From Bombus terrestris (lineage: Eukaryota > Arthropoda > Insecta > Hymenoptera > Apidae): a stretch of DNA of 64,000 nt. The notes below the pieces were generated by a model. That model worked only from the letters and a program-made list of their open reading frames with translations. It did no database searches and had not been told where the DNA came from. The stretch is from contig NC_063285.1 of NCBI RefSeq assembly GCF_910591885.1, positions 10,139,395 to 10,203,394 on the forward strand, given 5' to 3'. This document shows positions 24,672 through 35,320 of the stretch, piece after piece (positions within the stretch are counted from its first letter, which is position 1; each line of letters opens with the position of its first letter). The translations under genes were made by a program, and so were the position numbers.

Positions 24672-24972
24672 ACTGGTGGTACAAGCGGAAAGGGGATGAT
24701 TCTACGCGAAAAAAGAAGTCGAAAATATAGAATAAAAATTTTTCGTTTGAGGCTTTGTTTTCGAGAAAATCGACTTTGAATTTTCGCTCGGTACGCGTGC
24801 ACTTTATCACGTCTCGTTATAACGGATCTCACTGTAGATCGTTCAAAAATTCAAAGTCGATTTTCTCGAAAACAAAGCCTCAAACGAAAAACTTTTATTC
24901 TATATTTTCGACTTCTTTTTTCACGTAGAATCATCCCCTTTCCGCTTTACCACCAGTTTACCAACCACCTTG
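24658..24972. mobile_element. 315-bp hairpin MITE with TA target duplication
   Basis: Inverted arms of about 127 bp (24658-24785 and 24847-24972) flank a loop of about 60 bp. The left end is CAGGATGGTTGGTAA. The right end, read on the other strand, is CAAGGTGGTTGGTAA. Both are near CAGGGTGGTTGG. The left flank is TA (24656-24657) and the right flank is CA (24973-24974), a TA duplication with one change. The structure is that of a non-autonomous TA-targeting (Tc1/mariner-like) element. The loop (GTACGCGTGCACTTTATCAC and onward) is unrelated to the arms. It interrupts the decayed coding sequence described on either side. Confidence 0.85.
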
Positions 24973-25172
24973 CATATTCAAAATTTTCTTCTTTAACACA
25001 GTTTCTACAAGCAAAGGAAGAAATATCGAATGCCAATATACCAAAAGAAATAGGGAAATTAAACACTCCACTGAACGAAACTGTTGAAAATATTGTTACA
25101 CGTACTGAAGAAGCTAAGAATGGACACATACAATTAGACATCGCAAATTACAAAATAAACAGCCGAATATAA
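24972..25172 (+). pseudogene. Right part of the same decayed coding sequence
   Basis: An open frame resumes right after the hairpin element and runs to TAA at 25170-25172. It reads as soluble, Glu/Asn/Thr-rich protein, with FLQAKEEISNANIPKEIGK and NETVENIVTRTEEAKNGH. Composition and codon use match the left part, and no stop interrupts it for over 60 codons in AT-rich DNA. I infer that it is the downstream half of the same coding sequence, ending at its own stop codon. The family is not recognised. Confidence 0.45.
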
Positions 25173-25714
25173 AACGTAGATCGCTCAAAGATTCCACCGA
25201 AACTCAAACAGCCCCACCTTTCCTCGCTATTTGCAGTTGATTCGTTTGCTGTTCGTCGATGTACGTTCCTTCGATACGCAACAACGCGCATCGTCTCGCT
25301 GCTTGCTCCTCAAGTCGAAGAGTGTTGGTCGGGTCGCTGGTCGCTTATCGCTACGGTGACAGGGCGTCGACTATTAGACGATATCGAAGTTGCGGCAAAT
25401 GTCGCTCTATTAATTACCACGATTAATGCGATTATCTTTGACCACGTGAAAATAACGTGAATCATTCGCCGCGTCGTTATTGCGTGCTTTTGATCCGCTT
25501 CAACGCGCGCCATTGCCATTCACAGACGCGTACAAATGTCGCCGAAAAAAGGAAGCAACGAGAGGCAAAAAGAAGAAGAAGACAAGAAAAAGAGAAGCGC
25601 GATATTGGTAGCGGAATCGCGTCGCATCGACGCATGTCCATTGTAATGATCTGCTCGTTCGTTATCGTCATTTTATTTCCCCATAATTGCAGACGCGCGT
25701 GCACACCGGTCTCG
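25173..25714. other. Noncoding spacer
   Basis: No gene is supported. A purine-rich patch (25540-25610) generates Lys/Arg-rich chance frames. Confidence 0.5.
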
Positions 25715-26070
25715 TAATTAAACCAGGTATTATTTCCCAAACAGCGCAAAGCACATGTTCCATAAATTTCTGCGTATGCCGGCAAAGGTGCGAGTTCGTC
25801 GCTCCGCCGCGATAATTAATCACGCCCACGCCCATGTATCTGGCCGCAGTAATTAACTTTTGTCGGGCGAGAACGCCGGAGGAGGGAGGGCGAGGCACCT
25901 CCTCCTCCCATCGGCGTACGAAAGTCAGAATCTGGCAACGCTGATTACCAACTTCATTAATTCGATACACACGGAATAGTGTGGTGCGCGTGGCCGCGTT
26001 ACAATTCCGTTGCCGGGCGCCGATACGCGCGCTTTTATTCCACCCCGCAGCCAGTTAATGGAATTAATTA
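25715..26070. promoter_or_regulatory. Candidate enhancer: cluster of homeodomain core sites
   Basis: TAATTA or TTAATT cores lie at 25715, 25813, 25850, 25956 and 26065. A CACGCCCACGCCCA word (GLI/KLF-like) sits at 25821-25834. The block is moderately GC-rich between the AT cores, unlike simple AT-rich DNA, and holds no gene or repeat. Dense TAATTA cores are typical of Hox/homeodomain-bound enhancers, but the AT content of insect DNA can create them by chance. Confidence 0.3.
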
Positions 26071-27060
26071 GCCGAATGGTAAAACGCGGTCAATCCGCAA
26101 ACAACGATATTACGACGCCTATAGTGGCGCGTAATACCTTCAGGAACAGGACGAATGGCTTATATCGTTACATTGGCGTTGAGCGAGCGCCGAGTAAACA
26201 CGCCGCGTCGTCATAACGTGTTATCGTGCCGTGCATGCCGATGCTCGGTGAAAGTTGCTTTGCTATTTTCAAATCGAAGTTTCGCGAATTCAGATCGAAC
26301 GTCTGAACGTCCAGCCACATCCTTCGCCGTTGCTTTCGTTCGCGTCGCTGGCCGCTCGCAGCTTCGTCACCAGCTGATCGCGGCTCTCGCATTGTCGTCG
26401 CTGAAAACGTAAGAATATCATCGACTGTATGAAAATTGCTTTTCCAAGCTAATGTTCGCGCGGAAAGAACGCAGGATTCATGAGCTTAATTTCTATGTGT
26501 GTTCCATATTACGCGTACTTATACGTAGATAAATAAATAATGCGTCGGTCTACCTGTAGCAACCGTATTCTTCTCATTCACAGTTCGGTCTCGAATTTTC
26601 CATTCAGTGCTGCGCAAGCAGAGAAAGTGAAACGGTCAGGTTGCAACCCTGCAGCTAATAGGTCAAGAACACCAGGCGGAATTCCGTGATGGTTATGCTG
26701 GCAGACAGACGTCAAACTGCTGGTATGCGCCCGGTATTCGGCTCTATCATCTTTATGCCGTACTACGATACGTCCATGCGAACCTCCTCCTCCATCCATC
26801 TCTCCAGGTCTCTGCCAATTCGATCTTCTATAGGGTGGCTCATACGTAGTTCGTGGAGCAAGCAGTATCTGCGAAAAGAAAATACTTGACCTGCAACCTT
26901 CAGGAAGACTTCGTTAACGTTAATTAAAATTATTGAAAAAAGTATCTCGTCGTTGGGATCCCGAGGAGAATGTACGTACACGACGATAAATGACTTGTCA
27001 AGTTATGGAGTCCCATACACAGTGGGAAAGCCAGTCGATAACAGCCAGTTAGCTGCCTCT
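26071..27060. other. Noncoding spacer
   Basis: No gene, repeat or RNA gene is recognised. The short frames at 26.2 kb and 26.7 kb overlap others on both strands and have no recognisable domain. Confidence 0.5.
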
Positions 27061-27181
27061 GACGAGTAAACTCGTCACGAGTAAATGGCAATATTTTGCG
27101 TCACGACGAGTCTACTCTACGTAAAAAAGACAGACAATTACAACAACCACGAATACTCTGTGTTTGACGAGTATACTCGTC
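27061..27181. repeat. Three copies of a 16-bp near-palindrome
   Basis: GACGAGTAAACTCGTC (27061-27076), a decayed form GACGAGTCTACTCTAC (27105-27120) and the perfect palindrome GACGAGTATACTCGTC (27166-27181) occur within 121 bp. The consensus is self-complementary around TATA. Spacings are 44 and 61 bp. They could be a dimeric protein-binding site set or the remains of an element rich in such hairpins. Confidence 0.7.
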
Positions 27182-29079
27182 ATCGCTTGCTTCTCAAAGT
27201 GTGCAACGAGGTCGCAAGAGCCAAGGACCAACCCATTAAGGCGTTGACGCAACGTTTCGTTTGCGAAATCTTCCCATCGACTTGCGTTCTCGAATTCTAT
27301 TTTCGAACGACGTGGCTGCAGAAGCTACAGTTGCAAGGTGGCCGCGAGATTCGCCCACGTTTGGAACAACAGTAGGTTCGTGGCGAACGTGCCTAGCTAC
27401 GGTACCTCTTCTACTGTCTGTCCACGGTTCACAGCCTCGCAAGTGCACGGCTTACGCGTCACGGAAGCTCAGCTGTCGAGCGGTCAACGTATCGTCATCG
27501 TCGTCCTTCGCTCTCGCCTGACCACGAGCCGTTCTCTTTCTACCCAACAACGGGGTCGTGTCCGTTTGCCTGGCACCTAGCGGGTCTCGCGAGCCGTGGC
27601 AGGAACGCGGAAGAACCTTTGGCGTTGGTCTGGTCGCTTCCGCTCGATTTGACACGCGTCCAGTGGCGATTTGCGATTCATCCACGTGGAGCGAAGAAGA
27701 ACGGCCTTGAGCCACAGATAGCAAGATAGACCGACGTGGAAAGACGGATAGAACGAGACAGCGCGCGTGGGGAACAGGGTGGAGCGATAAAAAGGGTGAA
27801 AAGATTGTGTGAGAAGGGTGGGAGGAAGCGGAAGAGCAGGCACAAGACGCGGAGAAGGAGAGAAAGAGAAGGCGCATCGAGCTGTGTGATACCTAGCGTA
27901 GGGTGAGCCCAGCTTATGTACGAATATGTACGAGCGCACGGCCCACGTGGAAAATGCGCCAGCCTGTCTATATACGTGTGTATGTACATACACGTACCTG
28001 TTGCTTACTCCATTGTTCTGCGTGTTGGTGGTTTTCATGTACGTGTACACGTTCCTCATCTGTCTGCCTCTTTCCCCTCTTCGCCGCTGCTTGGCGGCGT
28101 GTACTCTCGCAGCTACCGGCCACTCTCGCCAGCCCGGCTCTCTCATCCGCAAGAACCTACGAATGTAAGCAAAGTATATTTATGGAGGAACACGGCGCAC
28201 GGTTGCTTCATCTCCTACTTGGGCCACGTACTTATGCACGTACACGAGGGCCTGCCACGAGGCAAGACGGCCGGGATCGCCGTTCGTTCGCTCTTCTTCG
28301 TGTACACAGAGTAGTCGACCGGATATTTATGTACACGTCGGATAAACGCTTGCGGAATGGGCAGAGGGTTAGACGAGGAGAAGACGCGAGGGCGAGCGAG
28401 AAGCCGAGCTGTGCTTCGCGTACAACAGCAGCGCGCTGCGGATGGCCGCTGATCTTGCGGTGCTCACCGCTCGCATTCATGTTCCCTCTGTTCGTTGTAT
28501 CCTTCTTCAGTTTCCGTTCCTTTGGCCTGGCGAATCTTGCAGTTGCACGAGCCTCGCAGAGAATATAAACCGGAGCCCTTTCTTCGTGGTGGGCCGACCC
28601 TCGCGTGTACGGACGCCGTGTTAACGTTTACGCGAGCCCACGAGACCAGAAGTTTCTCCATTCATAACCGCGCAAGTGGATGCCGCAGCAAATGGTCCCT
28701 CGACCGCCTTCGGGCTGTTGCTCGTGCACGTACACGTAGAAGCGTCTCGCTTGCTCTCCTCTCTTCCATGGTAAATGTAGGTTACCGCCGGTGACGACTG
28801 TGCTCACGCTGCCGTGTTGCTTCGTTGTTTGCGTTCGTTCCCCCCTGCACGCTCGCCGTACGGCTTAGCCGTGTCCGTGGGAAGGCTCCCAAGGTCGCTC
28901 GTTGCCTTGTCATTGCTACGGTGACCCCTCTTCCGGCCATCGCCCGACCCCGCTTTTTCGGTGGAAACGTCAGCTCCAAGATGGGCCGTGCGATATTTTC
29001 TAACTCTGTTCGGTTTGTCTTGATATTATCGACTTCTCGGGACGAACGATCTCGTCTTGCTTTTGTATTTTGTGCTAGA
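27182..29079. other. GC-rich noncoding block with GTACAC motifs
   Basis: No gene is supported. From about 27.4 to 28.8 kb the DNA is CpG-rich and purine-rich (27730-27880). It has many CGTGTACAC and ACGTACAC words at 27.92-28.35 kb and again at 28.73 kb. It contains the long but unconvincing frames at 27577-28152 (minus) and 27903-28568 (plus), which overlap each other on opposite strands. Confidence 0.55.
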
Positions 29080-29294
29080 GTTTCGTAGACACTGCGGTCT
29101 ACTTCCACCGAGTTAGGGCAGGTCCGAATTCCGAGGATTTTCAGGCTCCGCCGCCTGCATGGGAAATTTAAAGTTGCACTTTGCGATAGCAAACTGAATT
29201 TTCCAATTCGAACTGCCACGATGCTGAGATATTTTGATTTTCGCGATGCTTCTGCATCCTGACCCCAAGTTTCGTAGACACTGCGGTCTACTTC
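29080..29294. repeat. 26-bp exact direct repeat, 189 bp apart
   Basis: Positions 29080-29105 and 29269-29294 are identical, starting GTTTCGTAGACACTG. The flanking DNA is also related: AGGATTTTCAGGC...GCATGGGAAA near 29.14 kb matches AACTTTCAGGC...CCATGGAAAC near 29.32 kb. This is a diverged tandem duplication with period 189 bp, a multiple of three. The minus-strand frame through it therefore repeats the peptide EVDRSVYET 63 residues apart. Confidence 0.8.
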
Positions 29295-30513
29295 TTCGGG
29301 GAACAACGAGAACTGAAACTTTCAGGCCGCGCTGTCTCCATGGAAACGGAAATATTCCGATGGAATATTGGCAGCTGAACGCGTAGCATCATTGTTACTG
29401 AAAAAGAAGGAGAAAGTTTATGCCAAATAGCACAATCATCCGACCTGTGACCGATCTACTTTTCTAACGCGAGTTTCTTATTTTATTTGGCTTTTGAGTT
29501 CCAACTTAATATACGTTGGACCACCCGTTGCTTTGAAAAGAACGATATTGTTTTCCATCTTTTTTCACCTCCAATAAAATATTTCGCGTATACGTACGAT
29601 ATACACACGCGCGCGTTCCTACGTTTCTCCTTCTTTCCTCTTTCTTCTTCTTCGTATCTTCTATCAAACATTCTTTTGAAGTTAGGTTATTCAAACTCGA
29701 GTGGTCTGAATTCGAGTAAGCATCGATTTTCCTGTAACTTGGTTGTTTCCTGATATTCTTTCGTAATTGCAATCCATTTTCTGATAAGCAATTTCCAAGC
29801 TGCGGAGGAATCAATAGTTGGTCTCTTTAATTCGTCGCGCTCTTTGAAAATGTACACGCTGGTTCGAAGGCAGACGACGAGTCGAGGTGAATCGGATCTT
29901 TGCCCCTGGCACAAATTGAACTCTTCACACGGCGCGTGGTACACTGAGATTGCTCTCGTAGAAAAGTCGCGGCTCGTCTTAATGCGACGATTTGCGATTC
30001 AACGCTCGCTGATTTCGAGCAGGATGAAAGAAGTTTTCTGGTTGAACTGCTGGCCTTTGTGCGCCCGCTTCTATTGTCAACGTCTACATGGTACTCGGCA
30101 TTTGCGGCTGAAAAGAAGTACTACTGGGACGAGCACCGTTTGTGTTTGGCCCGGTTAACATTTTGCCACAGCCTGATTTCCCTGAATTATCCGCTCGCCT
30201 TCTTTTTCCGCCAGCCGAGTGCGCCCCGATGAAATCTTTATTTCGCTCTATCCGCATTAAAACCATCTTCGTCTCCGTCTTTCTCGCAAACCAGACAAAA
30301 CTTACCTCCATCTTGGGTACTTTGTACCTTTTCTTCTAAATGGCACTGAATGGACAACTTCGAAAGACCGAGACTCGCGATATTTTGGATATCTTTTAAT
30401 ACCAAGAACGTCGTGTACCGATCTTTTTCACGATTCCAGCCTTTTCCTATGCAGTAGTTAGCAACAGATAATATCCGCGTTCCTATGATTTTAATTAGTT
30501 AATGCAAAATATC
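29295..30513. other. Noncoding spacer
   Basis: No gene is supported. Short frames overlap on both strands. A TTC/CTT-rich patch lies at 29.62-29.66 kb. Confidence 0.5.
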
Positions 30514-30739
30514 TTGCCACTTTTCGACATTGATATCCATCTTGATTTTTGCCAAATTTCGTCTCTTCTCTGGTCTGTGAACGAAGGTTTATTTGGTAAA
30601 TTGAATTCGCGATATTTTGCGATTATTGCAAGCTTCTATGAGCGTTTTAGATCCACAATTAGTGCGAAGCATTCTGCCATTTTTCCATGTTCATCTTAAT
30701 TCCAGCAAACTTCGTCTCTTCCCACGTCTGAACGAACGA
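30514..30739. repeat. Diverged duplicate, about 155-161 bp apart
   Basis: 30514-30588 and 30675-30739 share the order TGCCAYTTTTC, CATCTTRATT, CCARCAAAYTTCGTCTCTTC-type word and GTCTGWACGAA. Similarity by eye is about 75%. No coding frame is maintained. Confidence 0.6.
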
Positions 30740-31879
30740 CGCAGGATTAAAATTCGTAGTATTGCACAGAGAACGTGGCAATGGCATTTCTGGCTGACGA
30801 GAAGCCGCGCGAATTGGGCCACGGCATTAGGACCATTGCGTCTACTTTGTACAAGTAGAAGGAAATTGCCAAAGAAAAGAAAGACCGAAACTTTTCCACG
30901 CACCCGATGTAACAGAATACATCGAGACAATAGACAGGGAACAGCTGTAGAAGCGGCCAGCCTGACAAGTGGCGCCCCGCCACTTAATCTCCGTTGGTCC
31001 CTCGGTGCAACCCGCGAACTTTACCATAAGACAGTGGCGTACGTTCCGTCTTTCCTCCTTCCTTGCTTTCACTTCTGGGTCGGAACTCGGAGTATTCGCA
31101 AAGTGGTTGTTGTCGCTGCTTGTACACACGCACACACGATCGCTGGTGTACAGAACCGAAGACAGGGCTGGGTGGCGTAAAAGGAAAGTAGGGTGGTAGG
31201 TGAGAGACGATGCAGGCAGAGGTGAGCAACAGGTTCCCTAAAGCTCGAATGACACGCTTCGGGGATTTTCGCGAAACGGCTATTTTGCGTCCTGCACCAC
31301 AGTCCTACACTGGGTGCACGTTGAAACCGAGTCAGATGGGCTCTGTGTCTCGGCCCTCGCAAGATCGCGCAGCTTCTTCGATGGAATCTCGTTTTTCCAT
31401 TCTGTTGGAATATTTCTCGAAGGTTGAGAAAAGCCAGGATTATCGGCTGTCGTTTCTTGCCTGATTATCAGATTACCTGATTGTCGTAAAAAATTCGCAG
31501 CGCTGTCCTTGGACGCGTGAAAATTTCATCGCACCTGTTCGATGTTCGTCCTTAAAGCCCATGCGATACCTCGAGCCATTGAAAACGGTAATTCCGCCAA
31601 CTATTTGGGTGCGGAGCGGCGGCCTCGTAAATCGTAGATCGTGCGGTGCGGCGATAGCCGCAAGGTCAACGGTGCATCCCGATTTCGTGACGGCTAGCGA
31701 GCGGGATCGCGTGGGAAGCCGGTGGTCCGCGCGTACGCACACGCCGCGCGTCGGCTCCAAGTTTCGAAAGCACGTGGCCGAATAAGTTTCGCTAGGGCCA
31801 CGTCGGGGATTATACGTCACGGCACAGCTGAGCCTCTCTCGCATCCACGTGAAATACCGTCACGTTCCTCGGCCGTGTG
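30740..31879. other. Noncoding spacer
   Basis: The 187-codon frame at 30617-31180 overlaps several minus-strand frames and has no recognisable domain. I treat it as chance. No RNA gene is recognised. Confidence 0.5.
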
Positions 31880-32160
31880 CGTTTCACACGTACACACACG
31901 TACGCGTACGAACACCGGCTCACGTGCCACGTTTCCGTGTGTATCCGCCAAGGGGATGAAGGCAGGGGCGTAGAGATGAATATGTGAATATGTGCCACGT
32001 GAGCTAGCGGCCGAACGAAAGCGAAAACGAGGTTGGAGGGCCTCCTCCACCCTCAGCCTCCTCCAACCTCATCCTCATCCTCCGCCGTCATCCTTCTTCT
32101 CTCTCTCTCTCTTTCTCTCTCGCTCGCTCGCACTGCGAGTTTGCCGCTGCTCGATGTATT
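31880..32160. repeat. GTACAC motifs followed by a TC-rich tract
   Basis: 31.88-31.92 kb repeats CACGTACACA and ACGTACGCGTACG words. 32.04-32.14 kb is CTCC/TCTC low complexity ending in CTCGCTCGCTCGC. These are simple sequence, and the open frames across them are artefacts. Confidence 0.7.
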
Positions 32161-35100
32161 GCACACCGATGTGCACACAGCCGTGCAGCATTCGGTTCGA
32201 TGTGTGCGGCATAGATGCGGAGCGAGGTCGAGTCCCGGTTTACTGGCTCACCCTCTCATCGCTCGCCTCCGACTCCTCCTACGTCGGATTTCCTAGTCAA
32301 TACGTCCGTGACGCGAGTTTCGACAGCTTCGCCTCGCTCTCCGCTCAAAACGAGTCTCTGTCGTTGCGGTATTCCTGGCCCCGTCAGCCGGATCCGGCGC
32401 GAGCCTGACGATTCAGTTTTCTTCAGGATGTTAACCCGCTGCTGCGGCTTCAGGACTGTCCCCTATTCTTTCCCAGCTTGTTGTTTCTTTTTAACGGAAC
32501 TGTACAGTTTTTCACACACCGATCGATCCGCCATCGCGTTGCCTTAAAGGTTGATGAACCATTTGCGTGGAAAAGGTAGTCAGCAAAAGATTTCAGAAGG
32601 AACAACGTGAATGATTCGATTTTGCCTTCCTGTCGAGTATTGGCAAACGTACGTGCAGCATCACGAACAATTTCTCATTGTTATATTAATTGTCTATTAT
32701 GTTATTAACAATCTAGCATTGTTGGAAGTTAACACTGTTACATACTGGAACGCCGCCAGTCAGAAGTTCTCGCACCTCTGCCAGCAAAATGACGTTCAGT
32801 CGTTGGCGATTATTATTCCATGTACTTGGTAGTTGCACGCGTCTAATGAATCGCGATGTGTCGCGGAAACGCGAATGGAAATTGTGTCGCATTCGACAAT
32901 GGATTTTGTGGTCGCGATTAGTCGCAAATGGAAAAGAGACCTTAGGTCGGACCGAACTGTTCTTCTGTTCGATATTCTATTTCGTTTTTTATTAGTTTCC
33001 GTCGCTTCCAAAATGGGTTGACTTGGGCAGAAAGGGAGGAAGAGACAGCTGACGACGTTATAAATATTTTTCGATAACCGTGCGCTTTGTAGTTGCTTAT
33101 AAAAGCAATTTTTATACGCAAGGCCAACTGCTGTTGTTATTTCTGCCACAGTTACTCCTACTCTTTCGCTGTAGTAAAACTTCACAGAGAACAACAAACA
33201 AACATACGGTTAATTCGCTTGTGTAGTTCATAATGGCACCACTTTTTTCCACCAATATGGGAAATCATTCAACTGTACGTTTGCCGTGCTTGATCTCCGA
33301 GGAGATCTGCGATATGTTTGATGAGACCAGTAAGATATCTTCTTTCTAATCTTTGTTTATTCTTCTTATATTTCTGCGCAAGTTGAATTATTTCCTGCCG
33401 AATTGGGGCCATTACAAGCCCTAAAAGGAAAAAGAAAGGGCGATAGAAATTCCCATAAATAGAAGCGCCATCCGCGCCACCACGAAGCAGCAAGTCCATT
33501 CCAACGATTTATAGCCGAGCAGCTTCGAATGGTCAAAATCTTTGCCTCCTTCTATACAGAACGATCGTTTCCACGTTCGATCTACCGCCGTTCCCATACT
33601 ACGAATCACGCGATAAAAGGAACACGGTCGATCGGCAGATTCGAACTTGCAGAGGAACATAATGGACGTGGTCGTAGGTCAAGAGCGCGCGATACGCGCG
33701 GTCGTAATAGGAAGGTCGGTCTGATCGGCGTTTATCGGTCGGCGGAGTTTTTCAAACGGGCCTATTCACCAGGAAATATGTTGGCAAACGGCGTTGCCAA
33801 ACAAAGCTCCTTCCTTTCTCCACGATACGACGCGATTACGCGCGCATTCCGCGCATTACCGGGGCACAGGTGGCACGCGCCGATTACGTAAAACACGGCT
33901 CGCTGCCGCATCCATAATGTACGAGTCGGCTTCGCCAAAGCACGCCAGGTCTGTCTTGGCCGCGAAAACACGCTGTGTGTTCGAAGCTGTACGATCCTAT
34001 CGGTTCGATCTCGCTCCGGCTATCGTTCCTTTTGCTCCATCTTCCTCTTCATCTCTCTCTCTCCTTCTCTCTTTATCCTTCGCTTCGTGCACGTCCAGCT
34101 GGAATAAGGAGCACGAGCAAGGCCGTGGTCGGCGGTACGCCGCGGTCTAAACTTGTCCGGCGATGAAAACTTGGCACGAAACATCCTAGTGACCCCATTG
34201 TCTGCAGAGGCAACACGCCGCGCCTCTCCTTCTTCCAGGCCTCTCCGCCTCCATTAAGCCCGAATTAACAAAGGGTAGATGTACTCGCGCTCACGACCCC
34301 TGACCTGCGAGCCTGCCACGCCGTTTCCCCACCTCCTGCAGCTTCTCCGTCTCCTCAGCTCCCTCTTTGCTCCACCAACACCGACGCCGCCGCCGCTTTA
34401 TGGCCGTCTCTGTTGCGTACCAAGGGCCATTTGTTTCTAACTGCCAGGCAAACACCAACACCCTACGATCCGGCCACCGGTCAGAGCAACAGGTCCTTCA
34501 GGACGCGATCACACGTTGCGCTAGCAAAGCCTATGCACCGTCCACTGGCCCAAGGTGTTCGCTGAGAGGATCGAGGACGCGGACGAGCGCAGCAGGAGAC
34601 GGGACAAGGCTCGAGGATGTGTTTGCCGAGGATGGCGAGGAGGGTTCGAGCAGCCACGAGATTTGGTACACGGACAGGTTTCCACTGTGTGCGCTTTTGT
34701 GTTTCCTGGTCGTCTTAGAAGATTTGACGTAATTGCTTCGTTGATTTGTATATTTCTGTTCGTTTAACAGGTGGTTGAGTTGTTCTGGAAGGAAGAGGAT
34801 GAGGCGAATGAAGCCAATGTTTACATCTCGTGCGGGAGATTCAACTTTCTCTCTTATGCTCCCTTAATCTTGGGATATTGATGTGAAATGTAATTTGTTT
34901 ATCGTATTCAACGAACAATGTACGAGCTTCGTTCGTGTCAAGGGATGAACACGTTTCGAGAAATATTTTAATTACTGTCGAGGGTATCAGATGTACGAAC
35001 AGAGGATAAATTGTAAAGTAGAAAATATATTTTTATACGGAAGTGTAAGTACAAGTAGGAACATAATTTGAGCTGGCCCAGATCCTGAAACTATAACTGA

Positions 35101-35219
35101 AAAACCCTATGGTCTGTCTTCGTCCCAGTCTATTGTTTACACGCTGTCGATGGCTTCAGTGCTTGAGAAAACAGATGCAGAGTTTTCCTAACCACATACC
35201 TAACGTCGTCTTACGAAAT
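32161..35219. other. Noncoding stretch
   Basis: No gene is supported over about 3 kb. A short inverted word TTGGCAAACGGCGTTGCCAA lies at 33781-33800. A TC-rich tract lies at 34.04-34.08 kb. The 33.3-33.6 kb minus-strand frames have no recognisable domain. Confidence 0.5.
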
Positions 35220-35320
35220 GTATATGTATATAACAATACGTGTGTATTGTTATGTACATATGTGTCAGTGTATATAAGTGTATATAAGTACAGTGTATAT
35301 AACAATACGTCTAATGATAG
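35220..35320. repeat. TATA-rich hairpin and repeated GTATATAA words
   Basis: ATAACAATAC (35230-35239) and its exact complement GTATTGTTAT (35244-35253) form a 10-bp stem with a GTGT loop. AGTGTATATAAGT-type words recur three times after it, and ATATAACAATACGT recurs at about 35297. It is low-complexity AT-rich DNA that can form small hairpins. Confidence 0.75.

Noticed and set aside
27903..28568. 221-codon plus-strand frame
   Set aside because: Overlaps a 191-codon frame on the other strand; no domain, and the DNA is a GC-rich motif cluster.
30339..30349. AATGGCACTG, the start of miR-263a
   Set aside because: The rest of the mature sequence does not match and no hairpin is visible.
33312..33324. 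GATATGTTTGAT, resembling the 5-prime part of miR-190
   Set aside because: The match ends after 12 bases and no complementary arm for a precursor hairpin is found nearby.
33781..33800. TTGGCAAACGGCGTTGCCAA as an NF-I site
   Set aside because: The half-sites are ten bases apart rather than the five of the consensus; a chance inverted word is likely.
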